Shown one piece after another: positions 31,603 through 42,100 of a DNA stretch of 64,000 nucleotides. Origin of the DNA: Flavobacteriales bacterium (GTDB lineage: Bacteria; Bacteroidota; Bacteroidia; Flavobacteriales_F; PHOS-HE28); the NCBI GenBank assembly GCA_016717225.1, contig JADKGB010000015.1:40960-104959 (forward strand), in the 5' to 3' direction. Both the position numbers and the translations under genes were made by a program. The first letter of the stretch is position 1; each line of letters begins with the position of its first letter. A model generated the notes under the pieces. It ran no database searches. It saw only the letters and a list, made by a program, of their open reading frames with translations, and had not been told where the DNA came from.

Positions 31603-34600
31603 TCAAACGGTTCTCCTGCGTCGCCAGAACCACAGCAAAAACAACAATGCTGCGATCCCCATGATCCACCACATCCAACTCGGAAGAAAGCTGCCATTGC
31701 TGTCGATCGGCTCCACATCGCCTACCAGCACCATCCCTGCCCAGTAGTAGGGCAAAGCGAGTTCATCTGTGGCATTGTTCAGGTGATCCAGCTTGGCTTG
31801 GCGGAGCGCCTCGTTCTTTGGCATGCCGTCGGCGAGATGCTCGTAGAAGCGCGTGATGATCTCCGAGCTCACCTTCTCGTCGATGCTCCAAAAGGACATG
31901 ACGAGGCTGGGGCAACCGGCATACGCGAAACTGTAGCCGAGCGAGCGCACACCTTCACCGTCGACATTCTTGCCGATGCCGGTCTCGCAGGCCGTGAGTA
32001 CAGCGAGCTGGGCGCGCAGGTCCAGTTCATAGATCTCATAGGCATGCAGGTAGCCATCGGCATCGGCATCAACGCCACTACCATCCTTACTAAGGACGAG
32101 CCGTGAGTACATCGGCGAACTGGCGTTCATCTCCGCATGTGTACCGAGGTGAAGTATGCCGTACTCGTTCGCCGCAGAGCGGAAGCCCTTCTCACTGGCG
32201 TCGCTGCCGACCATCACACGAGCAGACATGCTTCCGCCGAGTCCTTGGGCGGTGCTCATCGCGAACGGTTGCCGAACGAGATCAAGGTACTGGCGGTCCA
32301 CCAATGTGGAGTCCTGCACGCGAGCGAGGTAGTCCTGCTTCAGATCATCGGTGAAGCCCGGTGCAACCGCGAGCACACCCTTCGTTCGATCGCGCGCGAG
32401 ATCGGCGAATTGCACGGCCGTGGTGGCGCTGAGCAGGTAGGCGATGGCATAGCGCTGAAGGAGCAAATGGCTGCGGAAGTCAGCTGGTGTGCAGGGTGCA
32501 TCGAGCAACGCTTCGAAGTTCACCGTGTGCATGGCGCCATCGGGAATAATGAGCAGGCGTTGCGTGGTGAGCAACTTGGCCACGGGCGCGAAAGCGAGTT
32601 GATATAGCGCATGCGCCGAATGTGTGTACGCGGCAGCATCACGCGAGGCCACAGCATCGTTCAACGCCTTCACCGCTTCTGCCAGGCCCTTGTTCGGTGC
32701 TTGCACCAATGCAGCAGTGTCGGCGCGCACCACCAGCATGTACACATGCTCACCGGTGATGGCGTATGCCAGCAGGCTCTGCTCTGGCGTTACCAATCGC
32801 TTGCGCAGATCAGAGATGCTCACATGCGGCTCACCGTAGCGCAGGTTGAAATAGTCGGGATGCTCCTTGCTCAAGCGCGTTAGGAAATCGGCGAGCTCCT
32901 GCTCGCGTTCGGCCAGGTCCTCGGTGGCGGCACGATCCTCCGGTTCAAGATCCAACGCAGCCAGCAATCGTCCTTCTCGTGTGATGATGGAATCGGGCAC
33001 ACCGGCGAAGCGGATGCCGGCGAAATCGTTGAGACGGCTCTTCAGCAGGATCGAACGATCGGCCTCGGTGAGATCGAGGAAGCGATCCAAGCCATTGGTC
33101 GAACCTTCGCGCTGCCAATCCTCAAAAGCCACATCAATGGCCAGGTGGAAGAGGTTCTTCTGTTTGCCGATGAGGCCGAGTTGCGAGCCTTCATCATCGT
33201 AGGCCGCCTTGTTGCGCGCCAAGGCCGTTACACCGAGGTCCAGTTCTGCCATCCAGTTTCCCTGCGCGGCCGTGCTGTCGATGGCGCGCTCGGCCATCAC
33301 CTTGAAGTACAACGCATCGGGGAGCAAGTGCGGCTGCGAGAAGGTTTGCGGGATCGCCGAAGTCTTCAGCGCCTCCGCGCGGTCCTGCACAAGGGCGAGT
33401 GCGCGCGTGGCGAAGCGGTGCGCAGCGCGTGGATCATTGGCCGCGAAATACGCTTGCGCGAGCAACAGATCATACATCGCGAGCTTGTAGTACGCTGGAC
33501 CATGAACGCGTTCGATGATGCCGCGCGCTTCCTGCAGATCGGTGATCGCGTCCATCGTTCGTCCTTGGTCGATCCGGAATTCGGCACGTTGGCGCAAGGC
33601 GATGGCCAACTCTGGATCGGTGTCGGCGCTCTCCATGGTTTTGTGAAGTGCGATACTTCGCTCGAAGAGGGAGTCGGCGACGGCAGGTCGATCCAGCCCG
33701 GCGTACACTTCCGCGAGCTTCGCACATGCACGGATGTAATCCTCACTGCGCGTTCCGAAGTACTTCTCGCAGGCCTCGACATAGCGGCGCACATGCACCT
33801 CGGCCTTCGCGTAGTTCCCGGCCTCGATCTCCAGATCGGCCAAGCGATCCTGCACACCGAGCAACTTGGGGTCGTCGGGCTCGAGCAGCACCTGCCTATC
33901 CTTCAAGGCCATCTCCAACAGTTCGCGCGAGCGGCCATCATCGCCCATGGCGAAATAGACCGTTGCCAGGTTCACATAGCCGCGCGTGCGGCCCATGATC
34001 GCTTCATCGCGCAACGAGGGATCCGTCGCGGTATCGGCCACTGCACCGCAGACCCGGATGCTCTCCAAGTAGTTGGCTTTGCTGCGCGCGAAGTCGCCCA
34101 CATCCTGCCAGAGGATACCCATGTTGATGAGTGTGCCTGCCATGCGGAAATGCTTACGCGCGTCGGTGCTCTTCGCGAGAAAGTCCAGCGCCATCTTGTA
34201 GTACGCTTCGGCTTCACGCGGCCTGCCCAAATGCCAGCAGGCGGACCCCGCGCCGTTGCATGCTTCGCTCATGTTGATCGCCAACAGCGTGTCGGAGCGT
34301 TCGAAGGTGGCCTTGGCATCGAGATAGTACTTCAACGCACGTTCGTGATCGCCCATGTTGGAGTAGTCGAGCGCAAGGCGCTGGCGTGCCTTGCCTCGGC
34401 GCATCAACGACACTTCCTTGTGCGCATCGGTGAATACCAGCGCGGTGGAATCAGCGCGTGCCGCATCGAGCATCCGCCCCATCCCGAACAGCAGCCGCGC
34501 CACATCGTCCATGGCATCGAGCTGGTGCAGTACGTTCTTGTCCTGTTGCTTCACCAGTTGGGCGATACGCTCGGCGGCGGCCAAGCCCACATCGGCATCC

Positions 34601-34836
34601 TCCGACTTCCACACCGCACGTCCGAGCATGTACGTATACCGATAGACGGAATCCTGCCAGCTCGTACCGGCGGCTTCCTTCAACTGTAGCTCGATCGCCT
34701 TGATGGTTGCCGCATGGTCCTCGGCCTTGTGGAGCTCGGCAATGAGCGTATGCCGATCCGCGAGGCGCTTGTCGGCCTGGGCGAACGCTGTCACGACCAT
34801 TAGAAGGAAGGCCGGTAGAAGTGCCGCAGCGCGCAT
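31603..34836 (-). CDS. TPR-CHAT protein, exported and membrane-anchored
   Basis: A 1,077-residue protein: signal peptide (MRAAALLPAFLLMVVTAFAQ), tetratricopeptide repeats over roughly residues 25-480, a helical linker, and a C-terminal CHAT peptidase domain of the caspase fold. The catalytic dyad is present as His900 (HLGTHAE) and Cys950 (LTACETG). It ends with a membrane helix (residues 1054-1071) and Arg-rich tail, so the protease probably sits in the periplasm, held to a membrane. It is last in an operon with an ECF sigma factor and a membrane protein; 2 bases separate it from the latter. Substrate unknown. Confidence 0.9.
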   Translation of the reverse strand: MRAAALLPAFLLMVVTAFAQADKRLADRHTLIAELHKAEDHAATIKAIELQLKEAAGTSWQDSVYRYTYMLGRAVWKSEDADVGLAAAERIAQLVKQQDKNVLHQLDAMDDVARLLFGMGRMLDAARADSTALVFTDAHKEVSLMRRGKARQRLALDYSNMGDHERALKYYLDAKATFERSDTLLAINMSEACNGAGSACWHLGRPREAEAYYKMALDFLAKSTDARKHFRMAGTLINMGILWQDVGDFARSKANYLESIRVCGAVADTATDPSLRDEAIMGRTRGYVNLATVYFAMGDDGRSRELLEMALKDRQVLLEPDDPKLLGVQDRLADLEIEAGNYAKAEVHVRRYVEACEKYFGTRSEDYIRACAKLAEVYAGLDRPAVADSLFERSIALHKTMESADTDPELAIALRQRAEFRIDQGRTMDAITDLQEARGIIERVHGPAYYKLAMYDLLLAQAYFAANDPRAAHRFATRALALVQDRAEALKTSAIPQTFSQPHLLPDALYFKVMAERAIDSTAAQGNWMAELDLGVTALARNKAAYDDEGSQLGLIGKQKNLFHLAIDVAFEDWQREGSTNGLDRFLDLTEADRSILLKSRLNDFAGIRFAGVPDSIITREGRLLAALDLEPEDRAATEDLAEREQELADFLTRLSKEHPDYFNLRYGEPHVSISDLRKRLVTPEQSLLAYAITGEHVYMLVVRADTAALVQAPNKGLAEAVKALNDAVASRDAAAYTHSAHALYQLAFAPVAKLLTTQRLLIIPDGAMHTVNFEALLDAPCTPADFRSHLLLQRYAIAYLLSATTAVQFADLARDRTKGVLAVAPGFTDDLKQDYLARVQDSTLVDRQYLDLVRQPFAMSTAQGLGGSMSARVMVGSDASEKGFRSAANEYGILHLGTHAEMNASSPMYSRLVLSKDGSGVDADADGYLHAYEIYELDLRAQLAVLTACETGIGKNVDGEGVRSLGYSFAYAGCPSLVMSFWSIDEKVSSEIITRFYEHLADGMPKNEALRQAKLDHLNNATDELALPYYWAGMVLVGDVEPIDSNGSFLPSWMWWIMGIAALLFLLWFWRRRRTV

Positions 34837-34838
34837 CG

Positions 34839-35570
34839 CTATTCCAATTCAGCCTTGATCGCGCGCACGCGTTCACGGTATGCCGGATCATCATCCAAGG
34901 AAAGCGCCTTTGCCTTCTCCAATTCGCCTTGCTTGATGTAAGCGAGAAAGAGGTACCACTTCGACTTGTCGCGGAACGCGGATGCCGGATCGTTGGCAAC
35001 GCCTTCGAACAGGGGGATCGCGGACAACGCATCGTTCATGCCCAGCGAAGCACAGGCGATGTAGTAACGCAGTGTGTCGTTGTTCGGCTCGGCTTTCAAA
35101 AGAGGGGACCACTTGCTGCGTGCTTCAGAGTTATCGCCGAGTTTGAAAGCCACCATGGCATCAGCGAATAAGGGATCATCGGCAACGCCCATCTCCACTG
35201 GGAGTCCCGGATCCGCAGCATAATGTTCTGCGAACAATCGCTCGTTGAGCGGCACGCGCGTGAACCACCAAATGGCGCCGGTGGCGATCACCGCGATCAC
35301 AGCAGCATACTTCAGGTACGTGCCCCACCCGCTTCCGGAAAGTCCCGCGCTCTTGGTCCCTTCCTCCTGCGCGATCTCGTTCAACATGCGCGTTACACCA
35401 CCCAACTCCACCGCACGAATGTTCTCTCGCTCCAAATCCACTTCCTCACGCAGTGCAGGTTCCATCGCCATGCGCTGCTCGAACACTGTTCGCTCATCGG
35501 TATCCATGCGATCGAGCACGTATGCCTCGATCGCTTCGAACGTGTTCCTATCCAATGCTCCTTGGCTCAT
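34839..35570 (-). CDS. Single-pass membrane TPR-like protein, probable anti-sigma factor
   Basis: A 243-residue protein from ATG 35570, which overlaps the sigma-factor stop by 4 bases. Layout: a cytosolic helical N-terminus of 86 residues (MDTDERTVFEQRMAMEPALREEV, as in many Bacteroidota anti-sigma factors, but no zinc HxxxCxxC), one membrane helix (87-104), and a periplasmic domain with TPR-like helices (MVAFKLGDNSEARSKWSPLL; FLAYIKQGELEKAKAL). Position and topology point to an anti-sigma factor that senses an envelope signal. Binding to the sigma factor is inference. Confidence 0.7.
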   Translation of the reverse strand: MSQGALDRNTFEAIEAYVLDRMDTDERTVFEQRMAMEPALREEVDLERENIRAVELGGVTRMLNEIAQEEGTKSAGLSGSGWGTYLKYAAVIAVIATGAIWWFTRVPLNERLFAEHYAADPGLPVEMGVADDPLFADAMVAFKLGDNSEARSKWSPLLKAEPNNDTLRYYIACASLGMNDALSAIPLFEGVANDPASAFRDKSKWYLFLAYIKQGELEKAKALSLDDDPAYRERVRAIKAELE

Positions 35571-36166
35571 GCTTCGTTCTGGTCTTCGCCGCTGATCGAC
35601 TTGCGGAACGCCCGCAGCTTCATCATACAGCGGTATTTGATGGTGCGGATGCTCTCTTCCTCCACGCCCATGCCTGCGGCGATGGTAGCGAGGTCCTTCC
35701 GTTCGAAATAGAACTGGTCCAGCACCGCGCGGCACTTGTCATCGAGCTTATCGTACACGCCGCGCAGGCGCACGATGCGTTCCTCGATGTCGTCCGGAAC
35801 ATCGGTAGCGGGGTCCAGCGCGCGGTCGTCATGCACCACTTTCATGTGCTTGTGCGCTGCTGACCGGACCACGTCCAGCCATTTGTTCTTGGCTACCCGA
35901 TAGAGGAATCCGCCGGGGTCGGCGTCCGGCACCAGTCGCCCCTCCTTCACGCTCAACCACAGTACGGTCATCGCCTCTTGGAACATGTCCTGTGCATCGC
36001 TCCCTGTGCCACTGTTCTTCAATACATACTGCCGTACCAGCGGAAAGTGCTTCGTGTAGAGCGTACGGACCGTTGCCGGATCGTTGCGGCGAAGTCCGGC
36101 GAGCCAAGAAGGCTGTGGATGGATATCGATGGCCGTGACTTCCACTGGGAGAGCGGTGTGAAGCAC
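35567..36166 (-). CDS. ECF-type RNA polymerase sigma factor
   Basis: A 199-residue sigma-70 family protein. Region 2 is at residues 26-100 (LYTKHFPLVRQYVLKNSG; DAQDMFQEAMTVLW; GGFLYRVAKNKWLDVVR). Region 4 is at about 125-190 (KCRAVLDQFYFERKDLATIA; MGVEEESIRTIKYRCMMKLR). There is no region 1.1 or 3, as expected for ECF factors. The start appears to be GTG at 36166. It heads a tightly packed operon with the membrane protein and TPR-CHAT gene. Confidence 0.92.
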   Translation of the reverse strand: MLHTALPVEVTAIDIHPQPSWLAGLRRNDPATVRTLYTKHFPLVRQYVLKNSGTGSDAQDMFQEAMTVLWLSVKEGRLVPDADPGGFLYRVAKNKWLDVVRSAAHKHMKVVHDDRALDPATDVPDDIEERIVRLRGVYDKLDDKCRAVLDQFYFERKDLATIAAGMGVEEESIRTIKYRCMMKLRAFRKSISGEDQNEA

Positions 36167-36375
36167 GATAATACGGCGAAAGCGGGGAAGCGTACATGCT
36201 CTTCTGGTGTCACGACTTAAGCCGAAGCCGTATTCAGCAGCATATCGGGGATCGGGCGGAATGTGAACAGCGGGGGATGAAGCACGTTCCGAAAAATATT
36301 CGAGGGTGGCTTGTTCACATCGAATGCAGCTTCCCGATGAGCCTATGAAAACGAACTAGAAAACCCCCAGAAACC

Positions 36376-37426
36376 ATGCGATCAAGAACCCTTACCCCTG
36401 CTAATCTGCGCCGGACTCTTCTCCGGCATGGCGCAGGCCCAACTGCAACGCATCGTGCTGCAAGGCAGCGGCGCACCACAGGTGTTCACGGACATCAACG
36501 CCGCGCTCGCCGCCGCGCAGCCGAACGACAAGCTCTACTTCAGCGGCGGGGTCTTCCTAGCCGATACCGGCTTCACTGTGAGCATCCCGCTGCATTTCAT
36601 CGGCGCTGGCATGCACCCGGACAGCACCAACGTTACCGGGGCCACCATCCTCGTAGGAGGCGGCAGTGCGGACTTCCACTTCACCACGGGTTCAGGCGGA
36701 AGCAGTTTCACGGGTATCCACTTCAACCCTGGAGGGATATTGCGCTATGGCCCGACCGATCTCAATGATGACCCGGTGAACGTGCTTTTCGAGCGTTGTT
36801 CATTCCAGAAGAGTATGTTGCTCGGTTCAGTGGAACCAGCTGCTTCCAGCAGCGTTTTCGATGAATGTGTCTTCTACGGTCAGCTCCAAGGTTATGGTGG
36901 AGCCGCTGTGATCGAACGTTGCGTTTTCGGCCAATCAGCCCACATCAATATTTTCCGGCCGAGCGGACTGATCCTCCGGAACAGCGTTGTATTGGCCGCA
37001 GCAGGCTTCCAGAATTCGGAGAACGCGGTGGTCCAGAACTGCGTGTTCACCTATGATGGCGCTCCGCTGTGGCAGGTGGGCGGCGTGCAGATCACCAACT
37101 GCATCATCAACAACGATGTGATGTTCAGCAACTCCTCCGGCAACGCGGAGACCAACACCATCTACAACCAGTTGCCCGCCAACACATTCGTGAGCGAGAC
37201 GGACGGGAATTACCAGTTCACCGATGATCTGCATCTGCTTCCCGGAAGTCCGGGTATCGGTGCGGGGAATGATGGTACAGACATCGGCATCTACGGAACG
37301 TCTTCGCCCTTCAAGCCCGGCAACGTTCCTTACAATCCGCACTACCGTCAAGCCAGCATCGCTACGGCCACGGATGCGAACGGTGATCTGCCGGTGACGA
37401 TCAAGGTGGCCACGCAGCCCAACTGA
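36376..37426 (+). CDS. Secreted right-handed beta-helix protein (copy A), frameshift in signal peptide
   Basis: Extracellular repetitive protein, about 349 residues. After the signal peptide the conserved opening is QLQRIVLQGSGAPQVFTDI, as in pectin-lyase-fold proteins, followed by short coil repeats (NVLFERCSFQKS; AAVIERCVFGQS; LILRNSVVLAA; AVVQNCVFTYD) and an end DGTDIGIYGTSSPFKPG. Dropping one C from the run 36395-36398 joins MRSRTLT to LLICAGLFSGMAQAQ. It lacks a T9SS tail and obvious catalytic residues. It is paralogous to 49386-50405 and paired with the next gene. Confidence 0.82.
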
Positions 37427-37434
37427 TCAGCGCC

Positions 37435-38400
37435 ATGAGCACATTTCATACATCCCTCGCCCGCTGCGCGATCGGTGCACTTCTGACCGTCGGGTCATTG
37501 AACACCATGCGCGCCCAGACCATCACGGGCTACCGCTACTGGTTCGATGATGCTGTTGCGAACGCTACCTCAGTCCCCGTTAGCGGCGCTGCGGAATTCA
37601 CGCTGAACGCGACGCTCGAAGCCAGCGTGCTCGCTCCAGGACATCACCGGGTGACCATACAATTGCAGGACAGCAATGGCGATTACGGTGTGCCGATAAC
37701 CTCCTTGTTCGCGCAACGCGGCTCTGCCATCGCGGGCTACCGCTATTGGTTCGATGATGACGCGGCCAACGCTATTGATGTGGCCGGTACGGGTGACTAT
37801 ACCCTCGGTGCTTCGCTGGAAGCATCCGCGCTCGATAACGGTTATCACCGCGTAACGATGCAATTACGTGATGGCATCGGGGAGTACGCTTCGCCCGTGA
37901 CCACCACGTTCGTGCAGCGCGGCGTTACGGTAAGCGGATACGAGTACTGGATCGATGACGAGATCGCGAACACTACCGCGGCCAGCATCGGACCGAGCGG
38001 CGTGGTGAACTTGATCGCCGATCTGCCCACGGGCGTTCCCGCAGGAACGCACACGTTCACGATCCACTTCAGTGGAACGAACGGAACGTGGAGCGTGCCG
38101 CTGACCACGCAGTTCAACAGCTTTGTGAGCATCGAAGAGCTGCCGGGCATCAGCGACCTGCTGCTGTTCCCGAACCCGGTGACCGATGAGCTCGGCCTGC
38201 GATTGAGTTCCGATGCATCGCGCACGCTGAACCTGCAAGTGCTTGATATCACTGGTGCAGTAGTCATCGATCTATCGAGTTGGGGCGTGAGCGGAACCGC
38301 ATATCGCAATTGGGACATCAGCAACCTGGCGAGCGGGACTTACCTGCTGCGGATCCAGGATGGAACGGGCACGAGCAACCTGCGCTTCGTGAAACGCTGA
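37435..38400 (+). CDS. T9SS protein with YWFDD repeats (copy A)
   Basis: A 321-residue surface protein: signal peptide (ending MRAQ), then three repeats of about 70 residues each opening YxYW(F/I)DD (near residues 33, 102 and 165) and containing GxHRVT(I/M)QLxD, then a type A sorting domain (DLLLFPNPVTDELGLRLS ... SGTYLLRIQDGTG). Function unknown; the repeats look like beta-sandwich modules. It is a paralogue of 50412-51182, which has two repeats. It starts 8 bases after the beta-helix gene. Confidence 0.85.
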   Translation: MSTFHTSLARCAIGALLTVGSLNTMRAQTITGYRYWFDDAVANATSVPVSGAAEFTLNATLEASVLAPGHHRVTIQLQDSNGDYGVPITSLFAQRGSAIAGYRYWFDDDAANAIDVAGTGDYTLGASLEASALDNGYHRVTMQLRDGIGEYASPVTTTFVQRGVTVSGYEYWIDDEIANTTAASIGPSGVVNLIADLPTGVPAGTHTFTIHFSGTNGTWSVPLTTQFNSFVSIEELPGISDLLLFPNPVTDELGLRLSSDASRTLNLQVLDITGAVVIDLSSWGVSGTAYRNWDISNLASGTYLLRIQDGTGTSNLRFVKR

Positions 38401-38918
38401 TGGAAAATACACCGATCATCACGCGCTTCGATTTACCGGATACACGCAACGGATCCCACATGATCAGTGCTACACCTTCCTCGCTTTCTCGGCCAACGAA
38501 GAAGGCGCGCACGATCGTGGTAATGCTCGCTGTACTTGAAGGCATCGACCTGAGCGATGACCAATTGCAAGCCGGTGCCACGGGGTATGTGCTGCGCAGT
38601 GAGGATCCGCAAACGTTGCTTGTTGCTCTTCGAGAACTCAGCAACGGCAACGCGTTACCGCCAGCGACCATCGCGAAAAAAGTAACCCTGCACATGCGCC
38701 CAAGGCAAAGCGAATCGGTGACTTTTGGACTGAGCCAACGCGAGTTGGATGTACTCCGTGCGCTCGTTGAAGGACTCAGTTACAAGATGATCGCGCACAA
38801 GCTCGGGATCACCTTCGAAACGGTTCGAAGCCACATCAAACGGATCTATTCCAAAATGAGCGTGAACAACAATACCGAGGCCGTAGCCAAGGCGATCCAC
38901 GGGTTCGTGCTTGCGTGA
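38400..38918 (+). CDS. LuxR-type regulator with a truncated receiver domain
   Basis: A 172-residue protein whose ATG shares one base with the preceding stop (TGATG). The C-terminal LuxR/NarL HTH is complete (LSQRELDVLRALVEGLSYKM; GITFETVRSHIKRIYSKMSV). Ahead of it only the last third of a receiver remains (LQAGATGYVLRSEDPQTLLVALREL). The phospho-acceptor Asp and acidic pocket are absent. Compared with the intact paralogue at 48575-49225, about 75 N-terminal receiver residues are missing. It cannot be phosphorylated in the usual way; it may be constitutive, or decayed. Confidence 0.85.
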   Translation: MENTPIITRFDLPDTRNGSHMISATPSSLSRPTKKARTIVVMLAVLEGIDLSDDQLQAGATGYVLRSEDPQTLLVALRELSNGNALPPATIAKKVTLHMRPRQSESVTFGLSQRELDVLRALVEGLSYKMIAHKLGITFETVRSHIKRIYSKMSVNNNTEAVAKAIHGFVLA

Positions 38919-39043
38919 ATTCGACCACTGATCCCCCCGAATGTGGTATTGACCCGTGCCAGCTTCTTTGATCCTTTTGCTGCACCACGATCATGCCAAC
39001 TCCGCGTAATGGAATTTGTTTTCCCTGATCGTTCACATCAACT

Positions 39044-39065
39044 CATGTACGCCGATGTGTACATG
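39044..39065. promoter_or_regulatory. Inverted repeat CATGTAC-N8-GTACATG
   Basis: Seven-base perfect arms at 39044-39050 and 39059-39065 with an 8-base spacer, about 80 bases upstream of the next ATG (39146) in a 227-bp intergenic region. The spacing of about 1.5 helical turns suits a dimeric regulator; the neighbouring LuxR-type regulator is a natural candidate. Binding is not shown. Confidence 0.4.
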
Positions 39066-39145
39066 GATCCGGTGATCCCGTAACCAACGAATTGAACAAC
39101 CCTAACACTTCAACCAACTAGTACAAACCCAACCCCCCAACCCCC

Positions 39146-42100
39146 ATGAGAACCCTGAACAAACTGCTCGCTTGCGCAATGGCCCTTATGTTGCCCTTGT
39201 GTACGTGGGCGCAAACGGAGATAGAGCCGAACAACAGCAGCGGCTTCGCTACAGCTGTGACCTACAATACGGCCATGGCTGGCAGTATCGGCGCTTGTGC
39301 ACCCACGGACAATTCGGATGATTATTTCAGCTTTACGCCTCCCTCACAAGGCCAGCTGCGTGTGCAAAGCAGCATGAGCAATTCCGGCGTCACGGACCTC
39401 GAGGTGACCTTCCGGGTCCGCCAATCCTCCACGGCTGTCATTGGCTCGTTCACGCTGACCGCAGGAGCCAACGGAGTACCTGTGAACGATTCGTTCCTGT
39501 TCCCTTGCCAAGGTTCCGGGCTGTACTACATCAGCATCGAGAACCCCGCCGGTGGGGCGTGTACGAACTACAGCTTCACATACGACATCGTAGCCCCAGG
39601 ATTCGGCACGGACGCCGAGCCCAACAATGGATCGGGCACTGCGGTGACCGTAGCCGTTGGTGCATGGCAGGAAGGCCAGATCGATTTCCGGTACGGCGAC
39701 AACAGCGATTACTACCGCATCGACTTGCCCACACATGGTGTGCTCAACATCGAGTGGGAGGCCGAGCACGCCGGTACGACCTCGCCGGCCACTGCAGAGC
39801 TCGTCCTGCGTCAGACCTCTACCGCTGCGGTGCAAACTTGGAATTTGCCGGTCGGAGCCAACTCAACGGCCGCAACCCAATCCGTGAGCATCGATTGCCG
39901 CAGCAACAGCAACTTCTACTACCTCAGCTTGACAACCGGGATCTGTGGCACGAGCTACAGGTTCCGCTACACGGTAACACCTCCGTTGTTCGTCAACGAT
40001 GCAGAACCGAACAATTCAAGCGGTCAAGCCACGGCTATTCCGCACAGCACACCCACCCAAGGGCAGATCAACTTTTCCACCTACGTTGAGAACGCGGACT
40101 ATTATCGCCTCAACCTGCCCACCAGTGGGATCTTGAACATCCATTGGGAAGGCGAACAGGCATCAGCAACACCTGGGTCCGCCACGTTGACCCTTCGTCA
40201 GACATCCACCGGCTTCGTCCAGAGCTGGACCGTGCCGGTTGGTGCGAGTTCCATCCCGGTGAGCCAGACCGTATCCATCAACTGTCGGGGCAACCAGAAC
40301 TTCTACTACCTGCAAGTGGAAGGGGTGAGTTGCGGCACCTCATACCGCTTGAGCTATACGGTAACGCCGGCGATCTATGCCATTGAACCTGCCACAGGAT
40401 TTAGTTCAGGTGGGGCAGCGCATATCCGCCTTGATTCGGCGAACGTGCAAGGCCAGTTGAACTTCTTTTATGGCCAGACCACCACCTACTACCGCTTCAT
40501 ACACCCGGGGCCCGCTCGTGCTGTCCATGCTCGCCGAGCATGCAGGTGCCGCCGCTGCTGACTATACCGTCCGGTTGCGCTCCTTCTCGACTTCCTTTCT
40601 ACAAGACGTTACGGGAAGCGCCGGCGGCAACTCAACGCCGCTGAGCACTACTGTGGACTTCGGCGTACGCGGCAATGGGCTCTACTACATCGAGTTGTTC
40701 GGCACGCCCTGCGGCATGTCCTATGCCATCAATTGCGATGATGCGGATGGCGATGGCGTGTGCAACTACTTCGACCTCTGCGCAGCCACACCCACCGGGG
40801 AAGGCGTGAACACCAACGGCTGCTCCTGCTCGCAAGTGGTGGTGGATGACAACAACGTATGCACGCTGGACGCCTGCCTCAACGGCAACGTGACCAACAT
40901 CTTCCAGGATGCCGACAACGACCTGACCTGCGATGCCAACGACGGCTGCCCGAACGACCCGAACAAGATCGCAGCGGGCCAATGCGGTTGCGGCAATCCG
41001 GATACGGACACCGATGGTGACCTCACCGCCGACTGCAATGATGGTTGCCCTGCCGATGCGAACAAGACCGCGCCCGGTACCTGCGGTTGCGGCGTGAGCG
41101 ATGTGGACACCGATGGTGACCTCACCGCCGATTGCAACGATGGCTGCCCTGCCGATGCGAACAAGATCGCACCCGGCATCTGCGGCTGCGGCGTGAGCGA
41201 TGTGGACACCGATGGTGACCTCACCGCATGGCAGGGACACCGATGGTGACCTCACCGCCGATTGCAACGATGGCTGCCCCAACGACGTGAACAAGACCAG
41301 TCCCGGTACTTGCGGCTGCGGCAATCCCGAACCCGGCACGGCCTGCAACGACAACAACGCTGCAACCATCAACGACATCATTCAAGCCAACTGCTTGTGT
41401 GCTGGCACCCTGCTCGGCAATGATTGCAACGGCGTACCCGGTGGGCCTGCTGTTCCCGGATCAGCCTGCAACGACAACAACGCATGCACAACGGGCGATG
41501 TGTTCGATGCGAACTGCTTGTGCGCTGGAACTTTCGCAGACGCTGATGGTGATGGCACCTGCGATGCGAACGACCTCTGCACCGGTGGACCGGAACCCGG
41601 CACGGTTTGTAACGACAACGATCCTTGCACCACGGGTGATGTGATCCAGGCCGGTTGCATTTGCGCTGGCACCTTCCAAGACGCCGATGCCGATGGCACC
41701 TGCGATGCGAACGACCTCTGCCCAGGTGGACCGGAGCCAGGAACATCATGCAACGACAATAATGCCTGCACCACAGGCGATGTGATCGGCGCGAACTGCT
41801 TGTGCGCTGGAACGGTTCAGGACACGGACGGAGATGGTGTGTGCAATGCCAACGACAACTGCCCAACAGTGGTAGGACAGATCGGAAGTGCTTGTGATGA
41901 CGGGAACGCGAACACCACGGGCGATGCGCTGAATACCAGCTGCCAGTGTGTTGGAACACCGATCGGCGGCTGCACGGAGAACCTCACCTTGTCGGTGAAG
42001 TTGGATGGCAACCCAACACAGACCACATGGACACTCTTGGATGCCGCTACGGAGACCGTAACGATCTCATCCGGTGGATTCACTGCCGGTCAGGCGAACA

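Noticed and set aside
33145..34689. 514-codon plus-strand frame antisense to the TPR-CHAT gene
   Set aside because: No motif, His/Arg/Gly-rich shadow composition, and it lies fully inside a gene with clear TPR and CHAT motifs.
40981..41260. CRISPR-like regular repeats
   Set aside because: The 99-bp units are in-frame protein repeats with DxDxDG calcium motifs, without spacers.
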